A DNA stretch of 64,000 nucleotides from Roseateles sp. XES5 (GCF_020535545.1 NZ_CP084753.1:434001-498000), one strand, 5' to 3'; positions 8,972 through 18,622 are shown, counted from the first letter of the stretch. Notes: a model not told the origin generated them from the sequence alone. Numbers and translations: made by a program.

Positions 8972-10069
8972 CTAGTCCCTCAGAATCTGGGCGACATCGT
9001 CATTGATGGCGACGCTGACGCGTTCCTGCTCGGAGAAGCCGCAGGGGCCGCTCTTGGCGTTCTGCTGGCGCACGATGAAGGTGCCGCCGCCATCGACCTT
9101 GACGTGGAAGTGGTTGTCCGTGCCGAGATAGACGATGTCGTCGAGCACGCCGTCCAGCATCCCGGAACCGGCCGTGCCGAGGCGGGCATGTTCCGGACGA
9201 ATGACGATGGTGACCTTGCCCTTCGGCGTGATGTCCTCCGGATAGGTCGCGTTGATTTCCGCGCCGGAGGAAAGCCGCACGCGCGCCTTGTTGCCGGAAA
9301 CCGAAAGGACCTCGGCCTCGAGGAAGTTGGTCTCGCCGATGAAGTCGGCGACGAAGCGCTCCGCGGGACGGTCGTAGATATCCCAGGGCGAGCCGACCTG
9401 CCGGACCGTGCCCGTCGACATGACGGCGATGCGGTCGGACATGGTGAGGGCTTCTTCCTGGTCGTGGGTGACGAAGACGAAGGTGATGCCGGTTTCGAGC
9501 TGCAGGCGCTTGAGTTCCATCTGCATGGACTTGCGCAGTTTCAGGTCGAGGGCGGAAAGCGGTTCGTCGAGCAGCAGGACCTTCGGCCGCGGGGCGAGTG
9601 CGCGGGCGAGCGCCACGCGCTGCTGCTGGCCGCCCGAAAGCTGCGTGACCGGATTGTTGCCGCGCCCCTCGAGATGCACGAGCTTCAGCATGTCCTTGAC
9701 GACGCTCTCGATCTCGGACTTCGGCTTGCCGAGCATCTTGAGACCGAAGCCGATGTTCTCGGCGACCGTCAGATGCGGGAAGAGCGCGTAGTTCTGGAAA
9801 ACCGTATTGACCGGCCGCTGGTTGGGCAGAAGGTTGGAAATATCCACGCCGTCGAGCAGAATCTGCCCTTCGGTTGGCAGCTCGAAGCCGGCGATCATCC
9901 GCAGGAGCGTGGTTTTCCCGCAGCCCGAAGGGCCGAGAAGGGTGAAGAATTCGTTCGAGCGGATATCCAGCGTCACATCATTGACGGCCTGGAAGGTGCC
10001 GAACCATTTCTGGATGCCATGCATGCCAATGGCGCCGCCATGAGCTGCGGTCGTTCGGGTGTCAGTCAT
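8972..10069 (-). CDS. ABC transporter ATP-binding protein, PotA type
   Basis: ATPase of the importer, 365 residues with the ATG at 10069, preceded by GGGGAACCG. Walker A is GPSGCGKTT (residues 46-54), the signature is LSGGQQQR, and Walker B is [11 protein letters not shown]. The C-terminal third is a TOBE/OB regulatory domain, as in PotA. It is the first gene of the minus-strand operon that runs to at least 4930 and perhaps to 2291, and it faces the GntR regulator gene across a 254-base control region holding palindromes. Confidence 0.94.
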   Translation of the reverse strand: MTDTRTTAAHGGAIGMHGIQKWFGTFQAVNDVTLDIRSNEFFTLLGPSGCGKTTLLRMIAGFELPTEGQILLDGVDISNLLPNQRPVNTVFQNYALFPHLTVAENIGFGLKMLGKPKSEIESVVKDMLKLVHLEGRGNNPVTQLSGGQQQRVALARALAPRPKVLLLDEPLSALDLKLRKSMQMELKRLQLETGITFVFVTHDQEEALTMSDRIAVMSTGTVRQVGSPWDIYDRPAERFVADFIGETNFLEAEVLSVSGNKARVRLSSGAEINATYPEDITPKGKVTIVIRPEHARLGTAGSGMLDGVLDDIVYLGTDNHFHVKVDGGGTFIVRQQNAKSGPCGFSEQERVSVAINDDVAQILRD

Positions 10070-10173
10070 CGGTTCCCCGTTTTTCGACCGGCGCCCGAGC
10101 TTTCCCTGCCCAATCCGCCGGCTGTCCTCTGTCCGGCCGCTAATCACGGCTCTATGTGATAGGCTTGTCTTGC

Positions 10174-10206
10174 TTATGATCACAACAAATCATAATTTGA
10201 TCAAAT
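10174..10206. promoter_or_regulatory. Palindromic operator candidates between PotA-like operon and gntR gene
   Basis: The AT-rich divergent control region holds two adjacent inverted repeats. TTATGAT (10174-10180) pairs with ATCATAA (10189-10195) across 8 bases, and ATTTGATCAAAT (10195-10206) is a perfect 12-bp palindrome. TGATCA occurs in both. Palindromes of this size between a GntR/FCD gene and a divergent operon are the usual place for autoregulatory operators. Binding by the 10324 regulator is inference. Confidence 0.5.
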
Positions 10207-10323
10207 CTGTAAAGGGCGATTTTGGGCTTTGCGAATTTATCCGTTCTGCGTGCAAAACCCGGAGAATTCAGCCCTGGGACGAGAACCGGCGGGAGGCCGG
10301 GTCTGCGGAGGGAGGATTTCAGC

Positions 10324-11010
10324 ATGCTGGTGACAACCGGGCGGGAGGCGTCCGAATCTGCCAAACAATGGGTCTACCGCGTCCTGCGGCGCGGTATCAT
10401 GACCGGCCAGTTCGAGCCGGGCGATCCTGTGACGATCAACGGCCTGGCCGATACGCTCGGCGTCAGCGCCATGCCGGTGCGCGAAGCGCTGCACCGCCTT
10501 GTAGCGGACGGCGCGCTGGAACTGCTCGACAACCGCCGTGTCCGCGTGCCGGATCTCGATCCCCAGAGCTTCGAGGAGGTCCTCGAGGCGCGGGTCGCGC
10601 TCGAAACCCGCGCTGCCGAGCGCGCCATGCCCTTCATCGACGACCTCCGGCTCGCGCGCCTTAGGGCTTTCGACCAGCAGGCCGACCAGGCACTGGCCAT
10701 CGGCAATTTCGGCCGGCTCGTGGAGGCGAATTTCGACTTCCATCGCTGCCTCTATGAAGCCCGCCCCGGCACGGTGATGCTGCCGCTCATCGAATCCCTC
10801 TGGCTGCGTCTCGGCCCCTTCATGCGCCGGGCCGGCGAAACCCTGTCGCAGACCTATCAGGTCGACCGCCACGCCGAAGCGCTCGCCGCCATCGTCAAGC
10901 GGGACGCCGAGGCACTGAAGGCTGCCATCGCCGCGGATATCCGCGACGGCACCGGTTATCTCGGCCGGGGCCATTTCGAACGCATCGCCGCGCTCGGCAA
11001 GACAGGCTGA
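10324..11010 (+). CDS. GntR-family transcriptional regulator (FCD/FadR subfamily)
   Basis: A 228-residue DNA-binding regulator. The N-terminal winged helix-turn-helix includes LADTLGVSAMPVREALHRLV (about residues 40-60); the rest is a helical FCD ligand-binding domain with the pattern LEARVALETRAAERA and a later FDFHRCLYEA segment carrying a metal/ligand His. The ATG at 10324 is preceded by GGAGGGAGGA at the right distance, so longer upstream readings are unlikely. It is divergent from the PotA-type transporter operon and probably represses or tunes it in response to the imported compound or a breakdown product. Confidence 0.9.
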   Translation: MLVTTGREASESAKQWVYRVLRRGIMTGQFEPGDPVTINGLADTLGVSAMPVREALHRLVADGALELLDNRRVRVPDLDPQSFEEVLEARVALETRAAERAMPFIDDLRLARLRAFDQQADQALAIGNFGRLVEANFDFHRCLYEARPGTVMLPLIESLWLRLGPFMRRAGETLSQTYQVDRHAEALAAIVKRDAEALKAAIAADIRDGTGYLGRGHFERIAALGKTG

Positions 11011-11074
11011 TCGAGGCGCATCGGCATATTCTACAAATAAGATAGAAAATATTTTCGCATCCAGCCGACACGCT

Positions 11075-11098
11075 AGAGGGAAAGTTCCCATTCCCTCT
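11075..11098. promoter_or_regulatory. Perfect 8-bp inverted repeat upstream of metQ
   Basis: AGAGGGAA (11075-11082) and TTCCCTCT (11091-11098) form a perfect inverted repeat with an 8-base spacer, about 108 bases before the metQ start and just after a very AT-rich stretch (11028-11055) that could hold a promoter. There is no T-run, so a terminator for the gntR gene is less likely than an operator or leader hairpin. I see no SAM riboswitch signature here. Confidence 0.35.
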
Positions 11099-11205
11099 GC
11101 CCAACAAATCGCCATTCGTTGTCCGAAAAAGCGGCATTTGCGATTTTGCTTGCCGAAACAATCGTGTTTCGCCGTCGATCCTCCCAATCGCGAAAGCAGG
11201 CCAGA

Positions 11206-12054
11206 ATGTCGAACATCCGCAAGACCCTCCTCGAAACCACGCTTCTCACGCGCCGCGCCGCGCTCGCCGGCCTCGCCGTGGCGGCACTCGCCGTTTCCAC
11301 GCTCACCGCACCGGCGCCGGCCTCCGCAGAAGACAAGAAGGACCTGAAGGTCGGCATCATCTCGGGCGAGGACGAGGACGTCTGGCGCGTCGTGACGGCC
11401 GAAGCCGCCAAGAAGGGCCTGACCATCGAGACCGTCGTCTTCAACGACTATACCCAGCCGAACGAAGCGCTGGCGCGCGGTGAAATCGACGCCAATGCCT
11501 TCCAGCATCTTCCCTATCTGGAAAACCAGGTGAAGACGCATGGCTACAAGATCGTGCCTGTCGGTTACACCGCCGTCTGGCCCATCGGCCTCTACTCGAA
11601 GAAGCACACCAAGACCGCAGACCTGCCGGATGGCGCGGTCGTCGGCGTGCCGAACGATCCGTCGAACGAAGGCCGCGCCCTGCGCGTGCTGCAGCACGAA
11701 GGCCTGATCAAGCTGAAGGACGGCACCGGCATTCTCGCCACCATCGCGGACATCTCGGAAAACCCGAAGAACCTCGAGATCAAGGAACTCGACGCCGGCA
11801 TCGTCGGCCGCTCGGTCGATGACCTCGACGCCGCCATCGTCAACACCGACTGGGCGCTGAAGAGCGGCCTCACGCCGGAAAACCGCATCGCGCAGGAGCC
11901 GGTGGACGACAATCCGTACCGCAACTTCATCGCCGTGCGCGAGGAATCGAAGGACGAGCCCTGGGTGAAGCCGCTGGTGGAAGCCTACCAGAACGACGCC
12001 GTGAAGGCCGAGTTCGACCGCGTCTACAAGGGCACCGGCATCAGCGCCTATTAA
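11206..12054 (+). CDS. metQ: Methionine ABC transporter substrate-binding protein (MetQ/NlpA family)
   Basis: Receptor of a methionine importer, 282 residues from the ATG at 11206. The N-terminus carries a TRRAALAGLAV hydrophobic signal ending near ASA-ED at about residue 40. No lipobox cysteine is visible, so this member appears to be a free periplasmic protein rather than a lipoprotein. The mature part starts KVGIISGEDEDVWRVV, and contains NDYTQPNEALARGEIDANAFQH, the NlpA-family pattern, then PNDPSNEGRALRVL. It leads the metQ-metN-metI group. Methionine is the common ligand; sulfur-compound relatives exist. Confidence 0.88.
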   Translation: MSNIRKTLLETTLLTRRAALAGLAVAALAVSTLTAPAPASAEDKKDLKVGIISGEDEDVWRVVTAEAAKKGLTIETVVFNDYTQPNEALARGEIDANAFQHLPYLENQVKTHGYKIVPVGYTAVWPIGLYSKKHTKTADLPDGAVVGVPNDPSNEGRALRVLQHEGLIKLKDGTGILATIADISENPKNLEIKELDAGIVGRSVDDLDAAIVNTDWALKSGLTPENRIAQEPVDDNPYRNFIAVREESKDEPWVKPLVEAYQNDAVKAEFDRVYKGTGISAY

Positions 12055-12076
12055 GGCAGCCAGCGATTATCGGGAC

Positions 12077-12107
12077 AGCCCGCGACCGCCTCCGGCCGTC
12101 GCGGGCT
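12077..12107 (+). terminator. Stem-loop between metQ and metN
   Basis: AGCCCGCGAC (12077-12086) pairs with GTCGCGGGCT (12098-12107) around an 11-base loop, 10 perfect pairs, with no strong T-run. In receptor-first ABC operons such a hairpin typically allows partial read-through and protects the receptor message, giving more receptor than ATPase or permease. Confidence 0.6.
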
Positions 12108-12133
12108 TCCAGCGTTTCCGGAAGGAAGAACGA

Positions 12134-13198
12134 ATGAACGAACATGTGGCCTGGAGGGCGGCAGCGGCCGCCGAGCCGCCCGTCATCCATCTGGCCGACG
12201 TTCAGCGGCGTTTCGGCGGGACAGCGGCGCTGGCAGGCGTCTCCCTCGACGTGCGCCGCGGCGAAATCCTCGGCATCATCGGGCGCAGCGGTGCGGGGAA
12301 ATCGACCCTGATCCGTTGCCTCAACGGGCTGGAGCGGCCGGACAGCGGCACCATCGCCATTGAGGGCCGCGAGATCACCGGGCTCGGCGAAGCCGAGCTG
12401 CAGCCGCTGCGCCAGCGCATCGGCATGATCTTCCAGCACTTCAATCTGCTGGCCAGCAAGACCGTGGAAGAAAATGTCGCTCTTCCGCTGAAGATCGAAG
12501 GCTGGCCAAAGGCCAAGCGCCTTGCGCGCGCCGCCGAACTTCTGGAACTGGTCGGCCTCTCCGGCAAGGCCAAGGCCTATCCTGCGGCGCTTTCCGGCGG
12601 CCAGAAGCAGCGCGTCGGCATCGCCCGCGCCCTTGCCGCCAATCCGGCCCTCTTGCTTTCCGACGAGGCGACTTCGGCGCTCGATCCCGAAACGACGCGC
12701 GCGATCCTGACACTCCTGAAAGACATCAACCGCACGCTCGGCCTCACCATCCTGCTCGTCACGCATGAGATGGAAGTGGTGCGCACCATCGCCGACCGGG
12801 TCACCGTGCTCGATGCCGGCCGCATCGTGGAGGAGGGGCCGGTCTGGCAGGTCTTCTCGCAGCCGCAGGCGGAAACGACGAAGAGCCTGCTCAGCGGCAT
12901 CCGCCCGCAGCTTCCCGCGCATATCGCCGAGCGGCTTTCGGCCGACGTTGCGGGCGAGACCGTGCTCAGCCTCGACATTGCCGGCCCCGCCGCCACCGGT
13001 CCGTTGTTTCAGGAGCTGTCCGCAGCCTTCCCGAGCGGCTACCGCCTTCTCCATGGCGGCGTCGACCATATCCAGGAGCAGGCCGTCGGCCGCTTCTTCC
13101 TTGCCGTGCCGGCCAATGACTCGGCCCGGCTCGTTTCGTTCGCAGAGCGCTTCGGCGCGAAGGGGGAGGTCCTCGGCCATGTCGCCGGTCATGCTTGA
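12134..13198 (+). CDS. metN: Methionine ABC transporter ATP-binding protein MetN
   Basis: ATPase of the methionine importer, 354 residues. Walker A is GRSGAGKST (residues 50-58), the signature is LSGGQKQR, and Walker B is LLLSDEATSALD with the MetN-typical Ser-Asp instead of Leu-Asp. The C-terminal 80 or so residues, after GPVWQVFSQP, match the size and position of the NIL regulatory domain that senses methionine in MetN. The ATG is preceded by GGAAGGAAG. Overlaps metI by 20 bases. Confidence 0.92.
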   Translation: MNEHVAWRAAAAAEPPVIHLADVQRRFGGTAALAGVSLDVRRGEILGIIGRSGAGKSTLIRCLNGLERPDSGTIAIEGREITGLGEAELQPLRQRIGMIFQHFNLLASKTVEENVALPLKIEGWPKAKRLARAAELLELVGLSGKAKAYPAALSGGQKQRVGIARALAANPALLLSDEATSALDPETTRAILTLLKDINRTLGLTILLVTHEMEVVRTIADRVTVLDAGRIVEEGPVWQVFSQPQAETTKSLLSGIRPQLPAHIAERLSADVAGETVLSLDIAGPAATGPLFQELSAAFPSGYRLLHGGVDHIQEQAVGRFFLAVPANDSARLVSFAERFGAKGEVLGHVAGHA

Positions 13199-13835
13199 AC
13201 TGCTCGCCCGCTCGATCTGGGAAACCATCGTCATGACCGCTGCCTCCGGCGTCATCTCGCTCGTCTTCGGCCTGCCGCTCGGCCTCGCCCTGGTGGCGAC
13301 GGCACGGGGCGGCATTGCGGAAAATCTCTGGATCAACCGCGTGCTGGGCGCCGTCATCAACGGTTTCCGCTCGGTCCCCTTCATCATCCTGCTCGTCGCG
13401 CTGATCCCGGTGACACGCCTCATCGTCGGAACCTCCATCGGCACCTGGGCGGCCATCGTGCCGCTATCGATTGCCGCCACGCCGTATTATGCCCGCATCG
13501 CCGAGGTCTCGCTGCGCGAGGTCGACCGCGGCCTCATCGAGGCCGTGCGCGCGATGGGCGGCAACCGCTGGACCATCGTGCGCGAGGTGCTGATCCCCGA
13601 GGCATTGCCGGGCATCGTCGCCGGCTTCACGGTGACGCTGGTGACGCTGATCGGCGCCTCCGCCATGGCCGGCGCCATCGGTGCCGGGGGTCTCGGCGAC
13701 CTTGCCATCCGCTACGGCTACCAGCGCTTCGAGACATCGGTGATGGTGGCGGTCGTCGCCGTGCTGATCGTGCTCACCTGCGCCATCCAGTGGCTCGGCG
13801 ACCGGCTGGTCGCCCGCCTCGACCATCGCGGCTGA
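13179..13835 (+). CDS. metI: Methionine ABC transporter permease MetI
   Basis: Permease of the methionine importer, 218 residues, five to six membrane segments, with the EAA loop LIEAVRAMGGNRWTIVREVLIP. I chose the ATG at 13179 (MSPVMLELLARSIWET) because GGGGGAGG lies 9 bases before it and the N-terminus aligns in length with known MetI proteins; an ATG at 13191 is the alternative. The start lies inside metN, so the genes are coupled. A strong hairpin follows the stop. Confidence 0.92.
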   Translation: MSPVMLELLARSIWETIVMTAASGVISLVFGLPLGLALVATARGGIAENLWINRVLGAVINGFRSVPFIILLVALIPVTRLIVGTSIGTWAAIVPLSIAATPYYARIAEVSLREVDRGLIEAVRAMGGNRWTIVREVLIPEALPGIVAGFTVTLVTLIGASAMAGAIGAGGLGDLAIRYGYQRFETSVMVAVVAVLIVLTCAIQWLGDRLVARLDHRG

Positions 13836-13841
13836 ACGACA

Positions 13842-13868
13842 GCACCGGGCGGGAAGACCGCCCGGTGC
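13842..13868 (+). terminator. Stem-loop terminator after metI
   Basis: GCACCGGGCGG (13842-13852) pairs perfectly with CCGCCCGGTGC (13858-13868) around a 5-base loop, 6 bases after the metI stop. There is no T-run, but the strength and position suggest the end of the metQNI transcript. Confidence 0.65.
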
Positions 13869-13993
13869 GCCACGCGCCACAGGAATGCAAAGAATTTTTA
13901 TGGATTTTGCAGACTGTAGCAGCCTCTTCCTTACGAATCCTGCCGACCACGCCCATCATCCTGGCATCGTCGTTCGTCAAGGAAGGCCCCGTC

Positions 13994-14620
13994 ATGCCGC
14001 CCATCGATATCCCCGTCGACACGCTCATCCTGCCCGGCCTCAACGGGTCGCCGGAGGCGCACTGGCAGCGCCACTGGGCACGCGACAATCCGGAAAGCCG
14101 CGTCGTCGAGCAACACGACTGGACCTGCCCGGAGCGTGAGGACTGGCTGGCGGCACTGGAGCGGCAGGTGGACATGCTCGGCCGCGGCGTCTGGCTCGTC
14201 GGCCATAGTCTCGGCTGCGTGCTGGCGGCGCGTTTTGCCGAAAGCCGCCTTGCCACCCGCATCCGCGGCGCGCTGCTGGTTGCGCCCTGCGATCTCGACG
14301 CGACGGAGGTCCTGCATCCCTGCGCCATCAAGTTCGGCGCCATGCCGCAGAAACGCCTGCCGTTTCCCTCCCTCATCGTCGGCAGTCTCAACGATCCCTA
14401 CATGCCCGTCGACAGGCTGCAGCGCACGGCGCAGGCCTGGGGCAGCGACCTCATCGATATCGGCAATGCCGGCCATATCAACATTGCCAGCGGCTTCGGC
14501 CGCTGGTCGGCCGGCTACGATTTCCTCGAACTTCTGAAGGAACGCACCGCCCTTGCCGACGTGACCCGCGGCCGGCTTTTCACCGCCGCGGGCGTCCAGC
14601 AAGGCCTTTCCCTCAACTGA
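13994..14620 (+). CDS. Alpha/beta hydrolase, RBBP9/YdeN family
   Basis: A 208-residue serine hydrolase. The nucleophile elbow GHSLGC is near residues 71-76; the family pattern LILPGLNGSPEAHWQRHW lies at the N-terminus, and the late GNAGHINIASGFG supplies the catalytic His. This is the small RBBP9/YdeN group, usually about 180-210 residues, with no settled substrate. I chose the ATG at 13994 since the family motif begins right after it; a longer reading runs back into metI. The stop overlaps the convergent DHFR-like gene by 8 bases. Confidence 0.85.
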   Translation: MPPIDIPVDTLILPGLNGSPEAHWQRHWARDNPESRVVEQHDWTCPEREDWLAALERQVDMLGRGVWLVGHSLGCVLAARFAESRLATRIRGALLVAPCDLDATEVLHPCAIKFGAMPQKRLPFPSLIVGSLNDPYMPVDRLQRTAQAWGSDLIDIGNAGHINIASGFGRWSAGYDFLELLKERTALADVTRGRLFTAAGVQQGLSLN

Positions 14621-15140
14621 ACCGGTAGTGAAGCCGGACGCAGCCCTTGTCGAGAGCCTGAGCACCGACCAGGGTCGGGCTCGCACGAAATCCCGTCGCG
14701 GGGAAAAGCGGCCGGCCACCGCCGAGCATTTCCGGGATGACATAGATTTCGATCTCGTCGAGCGCGCCACGCTCCAGGAACGCCATCTGCAATTGCCCGC
14801 CACCCAGCATCCAGACATCGCCGTCATCGAGCGCGCGCAGTTCGCCGATCAGCGCATCGACGTCGCTGCGCAGTTCGAGCGGGCCTTTCGGGTTGTCGAT
14901 GGGCCGTGACGTGACGACGATCACGCGTTGCGCACCATAGGCCCAGGGGGAGGGCTCGTTGGCGATAAAGTCATAGGTCCCGCGGCCCATCACCACCGTG
15001 CGGATCCGCGTGATGAAGGTGCGGTAGTCGTGTTCGCCGAGATCCATGCTGTCATACTTGAACAGCCAGTCGAGATTGTCGTCCTCGGTGGCGATCATGC
15101 CGTCGAGACTGGCGGCGATATAGCCGAGAATGCGGGCCAT
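14613..15140 (-). CDS. Dihydrofolate reductase family protein (RibD C-terminal-like)
   Basis: A 175-residue NADPH-dependent reductase of the DHFR/RibD C-terminal fold. Visible marks are the start MARILGYIAASLDGMIA, the YDFIANEPSPWAYG region, and the nucleotide-binding DGDVWMLGGGQLQMAFLE. Proteins of this YyaP/YwjB type are common beside TetR or PadR regulators; true folate activity is unproven. It is divergent from the TetR gene, with a 20-bp palindrome between the two starts, so the two are likely co-regulated. Confidence 0.85.
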   Translation of the reverse strand: MARILGYIAASLDGMIATEDDNLDWLFKYDSMDLGEHDYRTFITRIRTVVMGRGTYDFIANEPSPWAYGAQRVIVVTSRPIDNPKGPLELRSDVDALIGELRALDDGDVWMLGGGQLQMAFLERGALDEIEIYVIPEMLGGGRPLFPATGFRASPTLVGAQALDKGCVRLHYRFS

Positions 15141-15158
15141 GCGAAATCTCCTTGAATA

Positions 15159-15178
15159 ATAAATGAATGTTCATTTAT
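15159..15178. promoter_or_regulatory. TetR-type operator palindrome
   Basis: ATAAATGAA (15159-15167) and TTCATTTAT (15170-15178) are perfect 9-bp arms around TG. It lies between the divergent starts of the DHFR-like gene (15140) and the TetR gene (15187), where a repressor would block both promoters. Arm length and spacing fit a TetR dimer site. Confidence 0.75.
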
Positions 15179-15186
15179 ATAAAAGC

Positions 15187-15765
15187 ATGGCACGACGAAA
15201 GACAATCCCCGACGAAGCGGTGCTCGACACCATCCTGGAAACCCTGCGGCAAACCGGCCCCGCCGGCCTCACCTTCGCCCTTGCCGCGAAGGCGGCCGGC
15301 CTTTCGGCCGCCACACTGGTGCAGCGCTACGGCGACCGGGAGGCCCTCCTGGAAGCCGTGCTGCTGCGCGCCTGGGACCGTCTGGACGCGGAGACCGAAG
15401 CCGCTGACGCCGAGGAAGCCCCGGACCTTCAAGGGGCGATTGCCTTTCTCCTTCGCCTGATGCCGCCCGAAGCGGCCGAGGAAACCGCAACCGACGGCCT
15501 GCTCCTGTTGCGCGAGGATATCCGCAATCCCGTGCTGCGCGCACGGGGCGCGGCGTGGGGGCTGCGCGTCGCCAGAGCCCTCGGCCGGCGCCTGTCCGCC
15601 GATCCCGTCGATGGCGAACGTCTCGGCTGGCAGATGGCCGGCATCTGGCAAGGCGCCCATCTCTGGTGGGCCTTTACACGCAGCCAGCCGGCGGAAGCGG
15701 CGATGCGAAGCGCGCTCGAGGATTGGGCGAGGGGGCTGCCGGTGGAGAATGCCCCGCGGCCTTAA
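15187..15765 (+). CDS. TetR-family transcriptional regulator
   Basis: A 192-residue one-component repressor. The N-terminal helix-turn-helix covers FALAAKAAGLSAATLVQRYG (about residues 31-50); the C-terminal two thirds is the helical ligand-binding and dimer domain, with a late QMAGIWQGAHLWW segment. I chose the ATG at 15187 (MARRKTIPDEAV) because the alternative ATG at 15163 falls inside the palindromic operator; neither has a clear ribosome site. It probably controls itself and the divergent DHFR-like reductase. Confidence 0.88.
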   Translation: MARRKTIPDEAVLDTILETLRQTGPAGLTFALAAKAAGLSAATLVQRYGDREALLEAVLLRAWDRLDAETEAADAEEAPDLQGAIAFLLRLMPPEAAEETATDGLLLLREDIRNPVLRARGAAWGLRVARALGRRLSADPVDGERLGWQMAGIWQGAHLWWAFTRSQPAEAAMRSALEDWARGLPVENAPRP

Positions 15766-15878
15766 TCCTTGCACAAACCGCGCGCAGCATTGGTATGGGC
15801 GGGCGAAATCTGCTATGGCTCTTGTCGGTGGCCGTAGCCAGCGGCGATAGTGCCGGGCGGAGCGGCGCGGGAGGTCTG

Positions 15879-16898
15879 ATGGCGGTGGATGTTCGGACAT
15901 CGAAGGAGATGAGCGGAGCGACGGCGCCGAAAGCGTTGCGCGTCGGTTTCATTCTGTCGAAGAGTTTCACCCTCTCCGCCTTCGCCCTGTTCGTGGATAC
16001 ATTGCGCCTTGCCAGCGACAGCGAGGACCGCTCCCGTCGCGTCAATTGCGACTGGGACGTGCTCAGCAGCACGCGCAACTTCATTTCCTCCTCCAGCGGC
16101 ATCCAGGTCGCGCCCACCGCACCCTTCGCCGATCCCGCCTGTTTCGACTATATCGCCGTCGTCGGCGGGCTTCTGAGTGTCGAGGAACCGATCGACAGCT
16201 ATGCGCTGACCTATCTGCGCAAGGCGGCCCAGGCCGGCGTCGGGCTGATCGGCCTGTGTACGGGCAGCTTCATCCTCGCCGAAGCCGGATTGCTCAAGGG
16301 CCATACGGCCTGCGTGAGCTGGCTGCACCACCGCGATTTCCGCGGCCGCTTCCCGGATATCGAGGCAACCTCGGAACAGATTTTCCGCTTCGACGGCAAG
16401 GTCGCCACCTGCGCCGGCGGCAGCAGCGTCGCCGATCTCGCGGCGACCCTCGTGCGCCATCATGTCGGCGAAGCGGCGGAGCGCAATGCGCTGGAAATCC
16501 TGCAAATCCGCCACCGGCGCGATGCCACCGACCTTCAGCCGCGCAATCCCCTCGGGCTCGAAGCGCGCGACCGTCGCGTGCATCTCGCCATCATGATGAT
16601 GGAACAGCACACCGAGGATCTGCTCTCGATCGACAGCATCGCCACCATGACCGGCGTTTCCCGCCGCCAGCTCGAACGCCTGTTCGAGAGCGACATGGGC
16701 ACCTCGCCGAGCGCGATCTACATGAAGATCCGCATGGCGGCCGCGCTGAACATGGTGATGCGCACCAACAAGCCGCTGATCGAAATCGCGCTGGAAACCG
16801 GCTTCGAAAGCCTGTCGCACTTCACCCGCCGCTTCCGCGCCGCCTTCGGCGACACGCCCTCGCAGATCCGCCGCGACGGCCGCCGACAGGCGGGCTGA
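15879..16898 (+). CDS. GlxA-family AraC-type transcriptional regulator
   Basis: A 339-residue regulator with two parts. The N-terminal DJ-1/PfpI-like domain (about 20-200) holds LIGLCTGSFILAEAG, where the Cys is at the nucleophile-elbow position of that fold; in this family the domain senses a ligand. The C-terminal AraC domain (about 230-335) has two helix-turn-helix units, DSIATMTGVSRRQLERLFE and PLIEIALETGFESLSHFTRR. The ATG at 15879 follows GGGAGG. Relatives such as GbdR and CdhR control amine and betaine catabolism; the target here is unknown. Confidence 0.88.
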   Translation: MAVDVRTSKEMSGATAPKALRVGFILSKSFTLSAFALFVDTLRLASDSEDRSRRVNCDWDVLSSTRNFISSSSGIQVAPTAPFADPACFDYIAVVGGLLSVEEPIDSYALTYLRKAAQAGVGLIGLCTGSFILAEAGLLKGHTACVSWLHHRDFRGRFPDIEATSEQIFRFDGKVATCAGGSSVADLAATLVRHHVGEAAERNALEILQIRHRRDATDLQPRNPLGLEARDRRVHLAIMMMEQHTEDLLSIDSIATMTGVSRRQLERLFESDMGTSPSAIYMKIRMAAALNMVMRTNKPLIEIALETGFESLSHFTRRFRAAFGDTPSQIRRDGRRQAG

Positions 16899-16922
16899 CG
16901 GGCGATTTCCAGAGGCCGCCAG

Positions 16923-16947
16923 GGAACCAAGCTGTGCGCCATCCGTT
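16923..16947 (+). promoter_or_regulatory. EcfG (general stress sigma) promoter candidate
   Basis: GGAAC (16923-16927), then 16 bases, then CGTT (16944-16947), an exact match to the alphaproteobacterial EcfG consensus GGAAC-N16/17-CGTT. It lies 29 bases before the start of the YqjD-like gene, a fitting position for its promoter. Confidence 0.7.
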
Positions 16948-16975
16948 GCCTCTCCATTCTGACAAGGAGACCGCA

Positions 16976-17299
16976 ATGGCAAGCACCGACGTTCAATCCC
17001 AGATTTCCGCTCTTCGCGCCGAACTCGCCCAGCTCCAGAAGGATCTCGGCGACCGTGGCGCCGAGGCCTATGAGGCGATGCGCGACCGGGCCGGCGATGC
17101 CGTCGAGGCCGCCCGTCCCGCCATGCGCTCGGCCCGCCGCTATGTCCGGAACGAGGGCGCGGCGGTCGCGGAAGCCGCACGCGAACATCCCGCAGCCATG
17201 TCGACGGTGGTGCTTGCAGCGGGTTTTGCCGGCCTTGTCGTCGGCTACCTGCTCGGCACCCTCGAAAACGAGCCACCCCGCCGCCAGCGCTGGTTCTGA
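16976..17299 (+). CDS. Small YqjD/ElaB-like (DUF883-type) membrane-anchored protein
   Basis: A 107-residue protein with an N-terminal helical, likely coiled-coil part (QISALRAELAQLQKDL), an Ala-rich amphipathic middle, and one C-terminal membrane segment (AAGFAGLVVGYLLGT) with a short basic tail. This is the layout of the ElaB/YqjD family, whose E. coli members are stress-induced, tail-anchored inner-membrane proteins. The ATG is preceded by AAGGAGACC. An EcfG-type promoter lies just upstream, which fits stress control. A similar small protein is encoded at 18623-18928 across the IS element. Confidence 0.75.
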   Translation: MASTDVQSQISALRAELAQLQKDLGDRGAEAYEAMRDRAGDAVEAARPAMRSARRYVRNEGAAVAEAAREHPAAMSTVVLAAGFAGLVVGYLLGTLENEPPRRQRWF

Positions 17300-17307
17300 A
17301 CGCAGGA

Positions 17308-17328
17308 AAGCCCGGCAATGCCGGGCTT
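17308..17328 (+). terminator. Stem-loop terminator after the YqjD-like gene
   Basis: AAGCCCGGC (17308-17316) pairs with GCCGGGCTT (17320-17328) around a 3-base loop, 9 bases after the stop codon, followed by an AT-rich stretch. Typical size and place of an intrinsic terminator, though the T-run is poor. Confidence 0.65.
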
Positions 17329-17335
17329 ATACATT

Positions 17336-17373
17336 ACGAGGCCGGAGCATCGGTTATGATGCTCCGGCCTCGT
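17336..17373. repeat. Perfect 16-bp inverted repeat at the left flank of the IS110 element
   Basis: A 16-base arm at 17336-17351 (starting ACGAGGCC) is exactly complementary to 17358-17373 around the 6-base loop GGTTAT. It lies directly before the presumed IS left end. It could be a second terminator or a palindromic target used by the IS110 element, some members of which insert beside such structures. Confidence 0.7.
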
Positions 17374-18491
<1,118 letters not shown>

Positions 18492-18507
18492 CACCGTTGC
18501 TTTTCTT

Positions 18508-18610
18508 TAGAGTTTGTCAGGGAAAAGTGGGAACCGGTTTTCCCGAAAAGGCAAACGAAAACAAAAGAATTTAGAGCATGTCTGGTTCAATCTGAACCTG
18601 ACATGCTCTA
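18508..18610. repeat. RIME1-like intergenic repeat, copy 2
   Basis: 103-bp copy of the element described at 2158. Here GACAAAC of the first palindrome is GGCAAAC, which still pairs with GTTTGTC through a G-T wobble. The second palindrome has 17 of 18 pairs. It starts 16 bases after the IS110 transposase stop, so the IS lies directly beside it. Confidence 0.8.
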
Positions 18611-18622
18611 AAGGGAACCGTT

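Noticed and set aside
11011..11205. SAM riboswitch before metQ
   Set aside because: I found none of the conserved SAM-I or SAM-II blocks; only an inverted repeat and an AT-rich stretch.
10237..11697. 486-residue minus-strand frame
   Set aside because: It covers both the GntR gene and the start of metQ in antisense; no domain seen.
17336..17373. Terminal inverted repeat of the IS element
   Set aside because: Both arms are on the same side and there is no matching copy at the right end, so it is a local palindrome.
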